DNA from: Solwaraspora sp. WMMA2056
Lineage (GTDB): Bacteria > Actinomycetota > Actinomycetes > Mycobacteriales > Micromonosporaceae
Assembly: GCF_030345095.1 (NCBI RefSeq)
Contig: NZ_CP128360.1
Span: 5,890,001 to 5,954,000 of the forward strand
DNA: 64,000 nt
Direction: 5' to 3'
The notes beneath the pieces were generated by a model. The model made no database searches, was not told where the DNA came from, and saw only the letters and a program-made list of their open reading frames with translations. Position numbers and translations under genes: made by a program. Shown here piece after piece: positions 1-8,501 of the stretch (positions are counted from its first letter, which is position 1; each line of letters begins with the position of its first letter).

Positions 1-399
1 TACGCCGGCATCAACCCGCCGGCGTTCGTCGCCCAGGTGGTCGCGTTCGCGTTCGGCCTGGCCGCCGCGAGCTTCTTCCCGGTCATCGTGCTCGGCATCT
101 TCTGGAAACGGTGCAACGCCACCGGCGCCGCCTCCGGCATGGTCGCCGGTCTGGTGTTCACCGCCGCGTACATGATCTACACGTTGGAGGTGTTCGGTAC
201 CTCGGCACACGCGCACATCTTCGACATCAGCCCGGAGGCGATCGGCACCATCGGTGCCATCGTCAACTTCATCGTCACGATCGTCGTGTCGAAGATGACG
301 GCACCGCCGCCAGCGGAGATCTCCGAGATGGTGGAGAGCATCCGCTACCCCGGCACGCGCCGTACGGTGGCCGCCAGCAGCACCGGCGACGCCACCTGA
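1..399 (+). CDS. actP: Cation/acetate symporter (SSS family), C-terminal part
   Basis: The gene enters from the left edge; only the last 132 codons are present and the start lies outside the window. The fragment opens with a loop of the GINPPAFVAQVVAFAFGLAA type followed by two hydrophobic segments, then GIFWKRCNATGAASGMVAG. This matches the C-terminal part of sodium:solute symporters of the ActP/MctC acetate and short-chain carboxylate branch. Two more membrane segments follow, then a hydrophilic cytoplasmic tail of about 40 residues. In the family this is a Na+- or H+-coupled permease importing acetate, propionate or pyruvate. Substrate cannot be decided from the fragment. It ends with TGA at 397-399. 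Confidence 0.85.
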   Translation, partial: YAGINPPAFVAQVVAFAFGLAAASFFPVIVLGIFWKRCNATGAASGMVAGLVFTAAYMIYTLEVFGTSAHAHIFDISPEAIGTIGAIVNFIVTIVVSKMTAPPPAEISEMVESIRYPGTRRTVAASSTGDAT

Positions 400-436
400 C
401 CCACTCCCACCCCACCGACCGGCACCGGCCGGCGGT

Positions 437-456
437 CGGCGACAACGACGTCGCCG
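437..456 (+). terminator. Hairpin downstream of actP
   Basis: A 7-bp perfect stem (437-443 with 450-456) and 6-nt loop lies about 40 nt after the actP stop, in GC-rich sequence without a U-tract. It is a plausible factor-assisted terminator, with modest support. Confidence 0.35.
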
Positions 457-518
457 GCCGCCGGCCGGCCCGTTCCCACGCGCGGTCGCCGGCCGGTGGT
501 GGCCGGGAATCCGCCAAT

Positions 519-541
519 CCACCACCCGGTGCGGGTGGTGG
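519..541 (+). terminator. Strong 10-bp hairpin ahead of LtrA gene
   Basis: A 10-bp perfect stem (519-528 with 532-541) closes a 3-nt loop and is followed by TTGCC. It ends 16 nt before the proposed GTG of the LtrA gene. It could end actP read-through or sit in the leader of the next gene. No U-tract is present. Confidence 0.45.
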
Positions 542-557
542 TTGCCAGAGTTGACGC

Positions 558-3014
558 GTGCACGACGAGACCCCGCATCCGCACCCGACCGCCGGCGGCC
601 TGCGCCTGGTGCGGCGCGACGCGCGGGTGACCGGCGACGTCAGCTGGATGGAACTCTTCGTCGACGTACTCTTCGTCTTCGCCTTCCTCGAGATCACCAG
701 CCTGATGGCGGCCGACACCGCACTCCTCGGCACCATCCGGGGCATCCTGGTCGTCCTGCTGCTGTGGCACTGCTGGACCGCCTGCGTCTGGCTCGGCAAC
801 GTCGTGCACGTCGACCGTGGTGGGGTGCCACCGATGATGGCCGGGATCGCCGCCGTACTGCTGATCGTCGCGGTCGCGGTCCCCGAGTCGTTCGTCGACC
901 GGCCTGGCAGCCTGGCTGGTCCGCTGGTCGTGGTGCTCGGCTACCTCGCGGTCCGGACCAGCGTCCTGGCGATCCTCACCCGGTCGCGCTGGCACGAAGG
1001 CCCACCCGGCCGGCGGCCGGCGGCCATCGCCTGGGCGACCCTCGCCGCCTCGGCGCCGGTGCTGCTCACCGCCGCGCTGCTGCCGCGGTGGCTGATGGAC
1101 CTGCTGCCGGCGGCGATCGACCCGGAACTGGCGCGGATCGGGCTGTTCGCGACCGCGCTCGCCATGGACTTCATGATCCTGGCAGCCGTCGGACGGGGCA
1201 GCTGGCAGATGGTCTCGCCGTGGCACCTCGCCGAACGGCACGCCCTGGTGGTCCTGGTCGCCCTCGGCGAGACGATCATCTCGATCGGCACCGGTGGCGG
1301 GCCGGGCACGGCGATCCCGGTCACCTGGTCGTTGATCGCCGCCGCCGGGCTGGGGATGTTGATCGTCACCCTGCTGTGGTGGAGCTACTTCGACCTCGCC
1401 AAGATCCTCGCCGAGCACGCCCTGGCCCGCCTGTCCGTCGTCGACCAGACCCGGATGGCCCGGGACGCCTACAGCGGGATGCACCTGCCGATGATCGCCG
1501 GGTTGATCGTGCTGGCGCTCGGCCTCAAGCAGGCGGTCGCCGCGACCTCCGGAGCCTCCGGCGCGGCATGGGGGCCGACGCACGTCCTGATCGTCTACGG
1601 CGGGGTACTGATCTACCTCGCCGCCCTCGTCGGCTTCGAATGGCGGACCGGTCGGCTGTTCGGTCGCAGCCCACTGCTCGGCATCGGGCTGCTGCTCTGT
1701 CTGCTCCCCCTGGCCACCCGGCTGTCGGTGCTGGGTGCCCTGGCCCTGCTGGCCGCCGGCCTCGTCGCGATGATCCTCGCCGACCGCACCGTGTTCCACA
1801 GCCGGCACACCCAACTGCACCACATGGTCGAGTCCGGGGCGTCCCGGCTGCACGGCGTGGTCCCCCGGGAACTCTTCCTCGACCTGGTCTTCGTCTTCGC
1901 GTTCCTCCAGGTCACCGTGTTGATGACCCGGCAGACCTCGGGGTGGGGCATCGTCCGGGGGCTCACCCTGCTCGCGATGCTGTGGTGGGCCTGGACGTCG
2001 TACTCCTGGCTGGCCAACGCGGTGCGCACCGAGACCACCCTGGTCCGGTTGAGCACCGTCGGGATGGCCACGGCGGTCCTGCTGATCGGGATCGCCGCCC
2101 CGCAGGCGTTCGACCCGGCCGCCGGCGGCCTGCCCGGACTGCTGATCATCGTGTTCTGCTATCTCGCCGGCCAGGTGATGCAGGCCATCCTGTTGTGGCA
2201 GGCGTCGCAGACCGATCCGACGCTGCGCGACCTGGGCCGGCAGGCCGCCGTACCGTCCAGCGTCGCACTGCTGCTGCTCGCCGGCTACGCCGTCGTGGAG
2301 CTGGCGACGCCGGGCCCTGTCGCGGGAACGCCCGCCGTCACCGTGCTGTGGGTCGCGGCGATCACCGTCCAGTTCGTCGGCAGCTACCCCACCGGGGTCC
2401 ACAGCTGGCGGCCCCGCTCCACCCGGCACTGGGTCGACCGGTACGCGCTGATCACGTTGATCGCGTTCGGCCAGGCGGTGATCTCAGTCGGTCTGGCGGT
2501 CGGCGAGCGCTCGATCTCGGGCGGCGTGATCCTGGTCGCCGGGATCGCCGCAGTCATCCTGGTCCTGCTCTGGTGGTCCTACTTCCCTACCATCGACTCG
2601 GCCCGGCTGGCCCTGGAGGCCAGGACCGGCGTCGACCGGGCGAAACTCGCCCGAGACGCCTTCACCTACCTGCATCTGCCGATGATCGCCGGCATCATCA
2701 TGGTCGCGTACGGCCTGCACCAGATCGTCGGCGACCACGACGACACCGCGATCCGGTACGGGCACTACGCCATCTACTGGGGGGCGGCGTTCTACCTGCT
2801 GATCAACCAGGTGTACTGGTGGCGGCTCTGGCGCGTCGTGAGCTGGTACCGGGTGGTGAGCGCCGCCGCCGTCGTACCGCTGGCGGTGCCGACCGCGTGG
2901 CTGTCCCCGTTCTGGGCGCTGACGACCCTCACCGCGTTCGGCCTGGCGTCGGCGACGGTCGAGTTCGTTCGCCTGGGCGATCCGCGGACCCGCCAGCCCG
3001 AATTCGTCGGCTGA
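558..3014 (+). CDS. Low temperature requirement protein A (LtrA), tandem-duplicated
   Basis: This is an 818-residue polytopic membrane protein made of two LtrA-type repeats. The first begins near residue 30 with MELFVDVLFVFAFLEITSLM. The second begins near residue 430 with RELFLDLVFVFAFLQVTVLM. Each half is followed by matching segments such as LLWWSYFD (about 273) and LLWWSYFP (about 673), and YSGMHLPMIAG / FTYLHLPMIAG, so the protein is an internal duplication. LtrA is named after a Listeria locus needed for growth in the cold; its biochemical activity is unknown. The start is GTG at 558 with only a weak Shine-Dalgarno; the first membrane segment begins soon after, so the start cannot be far off. 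It is a single gene with no evident operon partner. Confidence 0.85.
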   Translation: MHDETPHPHPTAGGLRLVRRDARVTGDVSWMELFVDVLFVFAFLEITSLMAADTALLGTIRGILVVLLLWHCWTACVWLGNVVHVDRGGVPPMMAGIAAVLLIVAVAVPESFVDRPGSLAGPLVVVLGYLAVRTSVLAILTRSRWHEGPPGRRPAAIAWATLAASAPVLLTAALLPRWLMDLLPAAIDPELARIGLFATALAMDFMILAAVGRGSWQMVSPWHLAERHALVVLVALGETIISIGTGGGPGTAIPVTWSLIAAAGLGMLIVTLLWWSYFDLAKILAEHALARLSVVDQTRMARDAYSGMHLPMIAGLIVLALGLKQAVAATSGASGAAWGPTHVLIVYGGVLIYLAALVGFEWRTGRLFGRSPLLGIGLLLCLLPLATRLSVLGALALLAAGLVAMILADRTVFHSRHTQLHHMVESGASRLHGVVPRELFLDLVFVFAFLQVTVLMTRQTSGWGIVRGLTLLAMLWWAWTSYSWLANAVRTETTLVRLSTVGMATAVLLIGIAAPQAFDPAAGGLPGLLIIVFCYLAGQVMQAILLWQASQTDPTLRDLGRQAAVPSSVALLLLAGYAVVELATPGPVAGTPAVTVLWVAAITVQFVGSYPTGVHSWRPRSTRHWVDRYALITLIAFGQAVISVGLAVGERSISGGVILVAGIAAVILVLLWWSYFPTIDSARLALEARTGVDRAKLARDAFTYLHLPMIAGIIMVAYGLHQIVGDHDDTAIRYGHYAIYWGAAFYLLINQVYWWRLWRVVSWYRVVSAAAVVPLAVPTAWLSPFWALTTLTAFGLASATVEFVRLGDPRTRQPEFVG

Positions 3015-3080
3015 GCGGTGGCGGCCGCCGACGGGTGGCGCGGGTGTGCCGCGATCGCCGGCTGAGCGGGTGCCGCCGGC
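3008..3080. repeat. Duplicated stop-codon segment of the LtrA gene
   Basis: The 11 nt around the LtrA stop (3008-3018) recur exactly at 3059-3069, and the following bases are similar. The second TGA is 51 nt downstream of the first and in the same frame. It looks like a local duplication of the gene's 3' end. Confidence 0.6.
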
Positions 3081-3090
3081 GCACCAGGGC

Positions 3091-3122
3091 TTGACCTTGG
3101 AGTGCACTCCAAGGTCTACCGT
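3091..3122 (+). promoter_or_regulatory. MerR-type promoter/operator
   Basis: A -35 TTGACC (3091-3096) and -10 TACCGT (3117-3122) are separated by 20 bp, the overlong spacer typical of MerR-controlled promoters. The spacer is occupied by a perfect 22-bp palindrome (3094-3115), with half-site ACCTTGGAGTG. The -10 ends 7 nt before the ATG at 3130, so the transcript is probably leaderless. The palindrome should be the binding site of the MerR protein encoded immediately downstream, implying autoregulation by DNA untwisting. Confidence 0.88.
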
Positions 3123-3129
3123 CGTCGAC

Positions 3130-3558
3130 ATGGGCACCTATCCCGGTACCGGGATGCGGGTCGCCGAACTGGCCGCGGCGGCCGGGGTGGCACCGGACAC
3201 CATCCGCTACTACGAGCGGGCCGGGCTGCTGCCACCCGCGCCCCGGTCAGCCGCCGGCTACCGACGCTACGGCGCGGACGCGCTCGACCGGCTGCGGTTC
3301 ATCCAGGGCTGCCAGCGGCTCGGGCTGCGGCTCCGGGAGATCGCCGACCTGCTCGCCGTCCGGGACACCGGGGTCTGCCCGTGTGAACCGGCCGAGCAGT
3401 TGCTGCGCCGTCGGATGGCCGAGGTCGACGCGGAACTGGCCCGGCTGACCGCGCTACGGGCCGAGATGGCGGCGATGGCCGCCGCCCTGCCGGCGGCCGG
3501 CTGCCCGCCGCCGGAGCCGGGCCGGTGGTGCCCACCGGACGACCAGGAGAGGAGGTGA
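3130..3558 (+). CDS. MerR-family heavy-metal-responsive regulator
   Basis: This is a 142-residue transcription factor. It has an N-terminal winged helix (RVAELAAAAGVAPDTIRYYE, then an RSAAGYRRY wing), a dimerisation helix, and C-terminal metal-binding cysteines in the CPCEPAEQLL motif near residue 82, in AAGCPPP and in RWCPP. This layout matches the MerR/ZntR/CadR metal-sensor branch, where the first Cys at the head of the dimer helix and the C-terminal Cys ligate Hg, Zn, Cd or Pb. The metal is not decidable here. The ATG at 3130 is chosen over upstream in-frame codons because it is about 7 nt from the -10 of the palindromic promoter. The stop codon lies 2 nt before the start of a tiny Cys-rich ORF. 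No metal efflux pump is adjacent, which is unusual for this family. Confidence 0.9.
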   Translation: MGTYPGTGMRVAELAAAAGVAPDTIRYYERAGLLPPAPRSAAGYRRYGADALDRLRFIQGCQRLGLRLREIADLLAVRDTGVCPCEPAEQLLRRRMAEVDAELARLTALRAEMAAMAAALPAAGCPPPEPGRWCPPDDQERR

Positions 3559-3560
3559 CG

Positions 3561-3626
3561 ATGATGTTGGAGCCGACCACGCGCTGCGCGTGCGAGCCGG
3601 ACTGCTGCGGTCCGGACTGCTGCTGA
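3561..3626 (+). CDS. 21-residue cysteine-rich peptide, MerR-coupled
   Basis: This short ORF starts ATG ATG and encodes 21 residues, six of them Cys, all in the last 13 positions: Cys-X-Cys, then two Cys-Cys pairs separated by Gly-Pro-Asp, ending in Cys-Cys. A strong Shine-Dalgarno (GAGAGGAGG, 3547-3555) sits in the last codons of the merR gene, 5 nt before the first ATG; a GTG at 3555 is also in frame and would overlap the MerR stop. Coupling to a metal-sensing MerR and the density of thiols suggest a metal-binding, metallothionein-like or metal-chaperone micropeptide. This is inference; I do not recognise a named family. It is too short for standard gene callers, so it will usually be missing from annotation. 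Confidence 0.6.
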   Translation: MMLEPTTRCACEPDCCGPDCC

Positions 3627-3640
3627 CGCCGCAGGCCACA

Positions 3641-3673
3641 GTGGGTGCCGCCGAGCGCGCCGGCGACACCCAC
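3641..3673. terminator. Bidirectional hairpin between merR and cellulase genes
   Basis: The 7-bp outer stem GTGGGTG/CACCCAC (3641-3647, 3667-3673), one mismatch, and a 5-bp inner stem (3649-3653, 3661-3665) close a 7-nt loop. It lies between two convergent genes, so it can serve both. There is no U-tract. Confidence 0.6.
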
Positions 3674-3688
3674 CATGAACCGTACGGG

Positions 3689-5836
3689 CTATCCGACGGT
3701 GCCGGTCACCGATGAGCCGCTACGGCGCACCGTGTAGGTGACCGTCGCCCCGCTCCAGAAGTGGAAGGTGAGCGTGACCGGGGCGTTGTCGTTGACCTCG
3801 GCGAAGAAGGTCGAGGTCAACGAGATGTTGTTGGCGCTGTAGTTCGGCGCGAACGTGACGTCGAACTCCTTGTACGACGTCCAGTTGTGCGGGCCGGCGT
3901 TGGATCCGTCGGCGTACCGCGCCTCCATCGTGGCCAACTGATCGCCGTTGAAGGCGGTCGGGATGCTGAACGCCGATGTGGTGCCGGTCGCGTTCTGCAG
4001 CACCGGCCGGTCGTTCGAGAGGATGTCGATCCGCCAGGGGACGCCGGCGGAGAAGTGCGCGTGCAGGGTCGCGTTCACCCCGTACGCCCGGTTGCCGACC
4101 AGCCGGGTCAGCGCCGCCGCGGTCAATGTCAGCTGGTTGCCGCTGACCGTGTAGTCGGTCCCCTGTACCAGGTTGGTGCTGCCCTGGCGCAGCGACTGGA
4201 AGTTCAGCCCGTTGAGGTTGAGCGTCAGGCTCTTCGCCGTGACGGCGCCGGTACGCGGTACGAAGACCATGTCGCTGGCGGCGGTGCCCGACCGGGTGGT
4301 CCAGGCGGACTTGATCTGGGCGATCAGCTCCGGATCGCTCCACTGGAAGCTGGTGCGGCCCAGGTGCTGACCGTTGTCCCAGAGCTGGGTGGCGATGTTG
4401 CGGGTCCGGGTGTGGTAGCCGAAGAACTCGAAGAACTTGAGTTTCTCACCCTGTTGGATGGTGCCGGTGTGCCGGTCGAAGCCGAGCAGTCCGAACTCGC
4501 CGATGACGACCGGGATGCCCCGGGAGACGAAGGTGTTCTGCACCCGGTTGAGCGAGTCGATCACGTCCTGCTGGGCGGTGGCGTCGAAGCGGTACCCGCC
4601 GGCGACGTTCACGCTGAACGGCCAGTACCCGTAGTAGTGCACGGTGGCGATCAGGTTGCGGTCGCCCAGCGCGGTGAAGGTGCTGGCCAGCTCGTCCAGC
4701 CGGGCCTGGTCCGACGAGGTGTGCAGGGTCGGCAGGATGAGCAGCCGGGTGGCGTTGTTGCCGCCGGAGCCTCGGACGATCCGGTGGAACGTCCGGTTCA
4801 GCTCGTCCAGCAGTTGGGCGTTCTGGGCGTCCCCGGAGCTGTTGGCGAACTGCGGCTCGTTGACGCTTTCGAAGTGCAGTTTGGGGGACGAGTCCCGGAA
4901 CGTGGTGGCCAGCTGGGTCCACAGTGCCGAGTAGCGGGCGAGTACGGTGCTGCGGTTGCTCGGCATCGTGTGGATCCACTGCCACGAGTCGTGGTGCAGG
5001 TTGATCATCACGTACAGGTCCTCGGCGAGCGCCCAGTCGACGACCTGCTTGACCCGGGCCAGCCGGGTGGCGTCGATCGTGTAGTTGGGGGCGGCACCAT
5101 GGTGGTGGGTCCAGGTCGTCGGGATCCGGATGCTCTTGAATCCCTGAGCCTTGATGTTGCGGATCAGCGCCTGGGTGACCAGCGGGTTGCCCCAGGACGT
5201 CTCGCCGCTGCCGGCGAGGTTGTCACCGGTGGCGTCCAGCGTGTTGCCGAGGTTCCAGCCGGGCTGCATGTCGTTGACGACCGCCTGCGGGTCGCCCGGT
5301 GGACGGGGGGTGACGGTCGGGGTCGGTGACGGCGGCGCGGTGGTGGGCGGTGCCGTGGTGGGTGGTGCGGTGGTGGGTGGCGGTGGGGTCGTCGGGCCGA
5401 CGCTGCCGGTGCAGGTGACCCCGTTGAGAGCGAACGAGGTCGGCGCGGTGTTGCTGCCGGTCCAGGAACCGTTGAAACCGAACGAGACGGTCGCGTTGGT
5501 GCCGAGGTTGGCGTTGTAGCTGACGTTGGTGGCGGTGACCTGGCTGCCGGAACTGGTGACGGTGGCGTTCCACGCCTGGGTCACCTGCTGGCCGGCCGGG
5601 AAGGTCCAGGTCAGCCGCCAGCCGTTGATCGGGTCGCCGAGGTTGGTGACGGCCACGTTGGCGGTGAAGCCGCCGGGCCACTGCGACGGTGCCGAGTACA
5701 CCACGCGGCAGCCGGTCGCCGCGTGGGCGCTGGCCGCGATAGCGATGCTGCCGCCGACCAGTGCCGCGGTCACGCCGCCGGCCACCAGGCCGGCGCGCCA
5801 CCGCCTGCCGCGCGCCGTCGTTGCTTGTCGATTCAT
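3689..5836 (-). CDS. Secreted multidomain GH5 endoglucanase (CBM2-GH5-CBM_X2-CBM46)
   Basis: This is a 715-residue exported cellulase. Residues 1-39 are a signal peptide (RGRRWR, hydrophobic core, AHA cleavage). Residues 40-143 are a CBM2 cellulose-binding module bracketed by Cys43 and Cys142. Residues 145-182 are a Pro/Thr linker. Residues 186-500 are the GH5 catalytic domain, with acid/base Glu327 in FESVNEPQF and nucleophile Glu447 in IPVVIGEFGL. The C-terminal ~200 residues resemble the CBM_X2 Ig-like module plus a terminal CBM46 that accompany GH5 subfamily 4 enzymes, which cleave beta-1,4-glucan and xyloglucan. The ATG at 5836 has a GAGGAG Shine-Dalgarno (5841-5846 on the complement). 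The gene stands alone, convergent with merR. I see no CebR-type operator upstream; an inverted repeat at 5956-5987 is the candidate regulatory site. Confidence 0.92.
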   Translation of the reverse strand: MNRQATTARGRRWRAGLVAGGVTAALVGGSIAIAASAHAATGCRVVYSAPSQWPGGFTANVAVTNLGDPINGWRLTWTFPAGQQVTQAWNATVTSSGSQVTATNVSYNANLGTNATVSFGFNGSWTGSNTAPTSFALNGVTCTGSVGPTTPPPPTTAPPTTAPPTTAPPSPTPTVTPRPPGDPQAVVNDMQPGWNLGNTLDATGDNLAGSGETSWGNPLVTQALIRNIKAQGFKSIRIPTTWTHHHGAAPNYTIDATRLARVKQVVDWALAEDLYVMINLHHDSWQWIHTMPSNRSTVLARYSALWTQLATTFRDSSPKLHFESVNEPQFANSSGDAQNAQLLDELNRTFHRIVRGSGGNNATRLLILPTLHTSSDQARLDELASTFTALGDRNLIATVHYYGYWPFSVNVAGGYRFDATAQQDVIDSLNRVQNTFVSRGIPVVIGEFGLLGFDRHTGTIQQGEKLKFFEFFGYHTRTRNIATQLWDNGQHLGRTSFQWSDPELIAQIKSAWTTRSGTAASDMVFVPRTGAVTAKSLTLNLNGLNFQSLRQGSTNLVQGTDYTVSGNQLTLTAAALTRLVGNRAYGVNATLHAHFSAGVPWRIDILSNDRPVLQNATGTTSAFSIPTAFNGDQLATMEARYADGSNAGPHNWTSYKEFDVTFAPNYSANNISLTSTFFAEVNDNAPVTLTFHFWSGATVTYTVRRSGSSVTGTVG

Positions 5837-5927
5837 GTCGCTCCTCGCCGTGGGGGGCCTGCGGGCAGGCAGGAAGGACGGGCACCGGCGGTCACTGCGG
5901 GCAGCCGACGCCAGCGAAGTGGCCGCA

Positions 5928-5956
5928 GACTAAGTCGGGATTCTAAACTTTGTCAA
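5928..5956 (-). promoter_or_regulatory. Candidate promoter of the cellulase gene
   Basis: On the minus strand a consensus -35 TTGACA (5951-5956) is followed after 17 bp by TTAGTC (5928-5933), a weak -10. The implied transcript start is near 5920, leaving a leader of about 85 nt. Confidence 0.45.
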
Positions 5957-5987
5957 TCGTCGTCTGCCTATGTAGACGGCTGACGAT
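5956..5987. promoter_or_regulatory. Nested inverted repeat upstream of the cellulase gene
   Basis: Outer arms ATCGTC (5956-5961) and GACGAT (5982-5987) enclose inner arms CGTCT and AGACG. The element abuts the -35 hexamer of the cellulase promoter, where an activator or repressor would bind. The surrounding sequence is clearly less GC-rich than the genome. The binding protein is unknown. Confidence 0.4.
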
Positions 5988-6016
5988 CAGTATGAAGCGA
6001 CCGCACAACGAAAGAT

Positions 6017-6046
6017 CCCGCCGGAGGATCACCATCCTCCGGCGGG
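6017..6046 (-). terminator. Terminator after ispG
   Basis: A 13-bp perfect stem (6017-6029 with 6034-6046) with a CACC loop lies 27 nt after the ispG stop. On the minus strand it is followed by the T-rich ATCTTTCGTT. It ends the Uma2-dxr-rseP-ispG operon. Confidence 0.8.
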
Positions 6047-6073
6047 ACCACCCCGCAGCCGAGCGGAACGACG

Positions 6074-7246
6074 TCAGTGCACCGTGACCGTCGGCCCGGA
6101 CACCAGCTCGCGCATCTCCTCCGGCAGCTCGGCACCCATCGCGTCGGCCAGCCGCAGCGCCTCCTCGACCAGGGTCTCCACGATCTGCGACTCCGGCACC
6201 GTCTTGATCACTTCGCCCTTGACGAAGATCTGGCCCTTGCCGTTGCCCGACGCCACCCCCAGATCGGCCTCGCGCGCCTCACCCGGACCGTTGACCACAC
6301 ACCCCATCACCGCGACCCGCAGCGGCGCCGGGAACCCCTCCAGCGCTGCCGTCACCTGGTCGGCCAGGGTGTAGACGTCCACCTGGGCCCGCCCGCAGGA
6401 CGGGCAGGAAACGATCTCCAGACCCCGTTCCCGCAGCCCGAGCGACTCCAGGATCGCCGTACCGACCTTGATCTCCTCCACCGGCGGCGCGGACAGCGAC
6501 ACCCGGATCGTGTCGCCGATCCCCTCGGCCAGCAGCGCACCGAACGCCACCGCCGACTTGACCGTGCCCTGGAACGCCGGCCCGGCCTCGGTCACCCCGA
6601 GGTGCAGCGGGTAGTCGCACTGCTGCGCCAGCAGCCGGTACGCCCGGATCATCACCACCGGGTCGTTGTGCTTGACCGAGATCTTGATGTCACGGAAGCC
6701 GTGCTCCTCGAAGAGCGAACACTCCCACAGGGCCGACTCGACCAGCGCCTCGGCTGTCGCCTTGCCGTACTTGGCCAGCAGCCGCTTGTCCAGCGAACCG
6801 GCGTTGACGCCGATCCGGATCGGCGTACCGGCCGCCGACGCCGCCTTGGCGATCTCCGCCACCTTGTCGTCGAACTGCCGGATGTTGCCCGGGTTGACCC
6901 GCACCGCCGCGCAGCCCGCGTCGATCGCGGCGAAGACGTACTTGGGCTGGAAGTGGATGTCGGCGATCACCGGGATCTGCGACTTGCGGGCGATCGTCGG
7001 CAACGCGTCGGCGTCGTCCTGCGACGGTACGGCGACCCGCACGATCTGGCAGCCCGACGCGGTCAACTCCGCGATCTGCTGCAACGTGGCGTTGACGTCC
7101 GACGTCAACGTGGTGGTCATCGACTGTACGGAGACCGGCGCACCGCCACCGACCGGCACCGCACCGACCATGATCTGCCGGCTGACCCGACGTGGCGCCA
7201 GCGGCGGCGGCGGCACCGCGGGAATGCCCAGACTGACAGCGGTCAC
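6074..7246 (-). CDS. ispG: 4-hydroxy-3-methylbut-2-enyl diphosphate synthase
   Basis: IspG (GcpE) is the penultimate enzyme of the MEP isoprenoid pathway. It reductively converts ME-cPP to HMBPP using a [4Fe-4S] cluster. At 390 residues it has the bacterial two-domain form: an N-terminal TIM barrel ([37 protein letters not shown]) and a C-terminal cluster domain with ligands in SCPSCGR and [13 protein letters not shown] at 7246 is preferred because the Shine-Dalgarno GAGGTGA (about 7256-7262) is 6 nt upstream; a TTG two codons earlier is also possible. It follows rseP directly and shares the operon with dxr, the second enzyme of the same pathway. Confidence 0.96.
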   Translation of the reverse strand: MTAVSLGIPAVPPPPLAPRRVSRQIMVGAVPVGGGAPVSVQSMTTTLTSDVNATLQQIAELTASGCQIVRVAVPSQDDADALPTIARKSQIPVIADIHFQPKYVFAAIDAGCAAVRVNPGNIRQFDDKVAEIAKAASAAGTPIRIGVNAGSLDKRLLAKYGKATAEALVESALWECSLFEEHGFRDIKISVKHNDPVVMIRAYRLLAQQCDYPLHLGVTEAGPAFQGTVKSAVAFGALLAEGIGDTIRVSLSAPPVEEIKVGTAILESLGLRERGLEIVSCPSCGRAQVDVYTLADQVTAALEGFPAPLRVAVMGCVVNGPGEAREADLGVASGNGKGQIFVKGEVIKTVPESQIVETLVEEALRLADAMGAELPEEMRELVSGPTVTVH

Positions 7247-7253
7247 TTTCAAC

Positions 7254-8501
7254 TCACCTCGAGAACAGCGTGATCGGGTTGACCACGTCCGCGGTGATGG
7301 TCAGCAGCGTGAACGCGCCACCGATCAGCAGGACCGCGTACGTGAGTGGCATCAGCTTGAAGTAGTCGACCCGACCGGGATCGGGGCGGCCGAAGACCGC
7401 GTACACCCAGGATCGGATCTTCTCGAACCAGGCGATCGCGATGTGCCCGCCGTCCAACGGCAGCAGCGGCAGCAGGTTGAACACCCCGACGAAGAAGTTC
7501 AACGAGATGAACAGCAGGACGAACAGCTCCCACGCGTCGTTGGCCACCGCCTCGCCGCCGAGCCGGCTGGCACCGACCACGCTGATCGGGGTGTCGATGT
7601 CGCGTTCCGCGCCGGTGATCGACGCCCACAGCGCCGGGATCTTCTCCGGGATCCGCATCATCGCCTCGACGGTGCCGATCGCCATCTGCCGCAGGTAGTC
7701 GCCGGTCGCCCCGAACGCCTCGATCGGCCCGTACGTCACCATGCCGGGCTTCTCGATCCGCAGCCCGACGCCGAGCGCCGCCACCGTGCTCAGCGGCCCG
7801 TCCTCGCTGCCCAGCTCGGGCCGCTGCACCGCCGCGAGCTGCGCCTCGACGGTGTCGGTCACCCCGTCGCGTTCGTAGGTGACGGTCGCGGCCCCGGGCT
7901 CGGCGCCCCGGACCACCTCCAGCATGTCGCCCCAGGTGTCGACCGGGGCGCCGTCGACGGCGAGGATCCGGTCCCCGTCACGCAGGCCGGCCTGCGCCGC
8001 CGGACTCGCCGGGTCGGTCGCCTCGCAGGCCCGGGAGACGTACTCGACGACGACGCAGTCGGTCACCGCGACGACGGCCGGCTCCTGCCGGGCCTGCTCC
8101 TCGCTCGACGGGAAGTCCGGGTTCGGCAGGCCCATGAAGACCGCCGCCAGCCAGAGTGCGACGATCGCCAGGCCGAAGTGCGTCACCGACCCGGCGGACA
8201 TCACGATGGTGCGTTTCCACACCGGGTACCGCCACATCACCCGAGACTCGTCGCCGGGTGCGACGTCGTCGTCCTGCGGCGTCATCCCGACGATCTTGCA
8301 GAAGCCGCCGAGCGGGATGGCCTTGAGGCCGTACTCGGTCTCGCCGCGCCGGAACGACCAGATGGTCGGGCCGAAGCCGACGAAGTAGCGGGTGACCTTC
8401 ATCCCGAACTTCTTGGCCGTCACCATGTGACCGGCCTCGTGCAGGCTCACCGAGATGAGAATCGCGAGGGCGAAGAGAACCACCCCGAGCAGGTACGCCA
8501 T
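7254..8501 (-). CDS. rseP: RIP metalloprotease (site-2 protease, RseP/Rip1 type)
   Basis: This is a 415-residue intramembrane zinc protease that cleaves membrane anchors, typically anti-sigma factors, to release signals to the nucleus-equivalent transcription machinery. The zinc site is HEAGH at residues 21-25 in the first membrane segment. The second active-site helix carries [12 protein letters not shown] near residue 335. A PDZ domain lies between (about 140-220, [14 protein letters not shown]). The ATG at 8501 overlaps the dxr stop by one base (TGATG) and has a GGAGGGAG Shine-Dalgarno; longer in-frame extensions upstream are antisense-like run-on inside dxr. In mycobacteria the equivalent Rip1 controls several sigma factors, and the dxr-rip1-ispG order is the same there. 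Confidence 0.95.
   Translation of the reverse strand: MAYLLGVVLFALAILISVSLHEAGHMVTAKKFGMKVTRYFVGFGPTIWSFRRGETEYGLKAIPLGGFCKIVGMTPQDDDVAPGDESRVMWRYPVWKRTIVMSAGSVTHFGLAIVALWLAAVFMGLPNPDFPSSEEQARQEPAVVAVTDCVVVEYVSRACEATDPASPAAQAGLRDGDRILAVDGAPVDTWGDMLEVVRGAEPGAATVTYERDGVTDTVEAQLAAVQRPELGSEDGPLSTVAALGVGLRIEKPGMVTYGPIEAFGATGDYLRQMAIGTVEAMMRIPEKIPALWASITGAERDIDTPISVVGASRLGGEAVANDAWELFVLLFISLNFFVGVFNLLPLLPLDGGHIAIAWFEKIRSWVYAVFGRPDPGRVDYFKLMPLTYAVLLIGGAFTLLTITADVVNPITLFSR

Noticed and set aside
345-2429. Antisense open frame of 694 codons under LtrA
   Set aside because: Low-complexity Gln/Gly/Asp/Arg composition typical of the complement of a GC-rich gene; no start signal or domain.
542-3094. Open frame of 850 codons overlapping the LtrA gene
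   Set aside because: It is a frame shadow: Arg/Pro/Gly-rich, no motif, while the overlapping frame encodes clear paired LtrA repeats.
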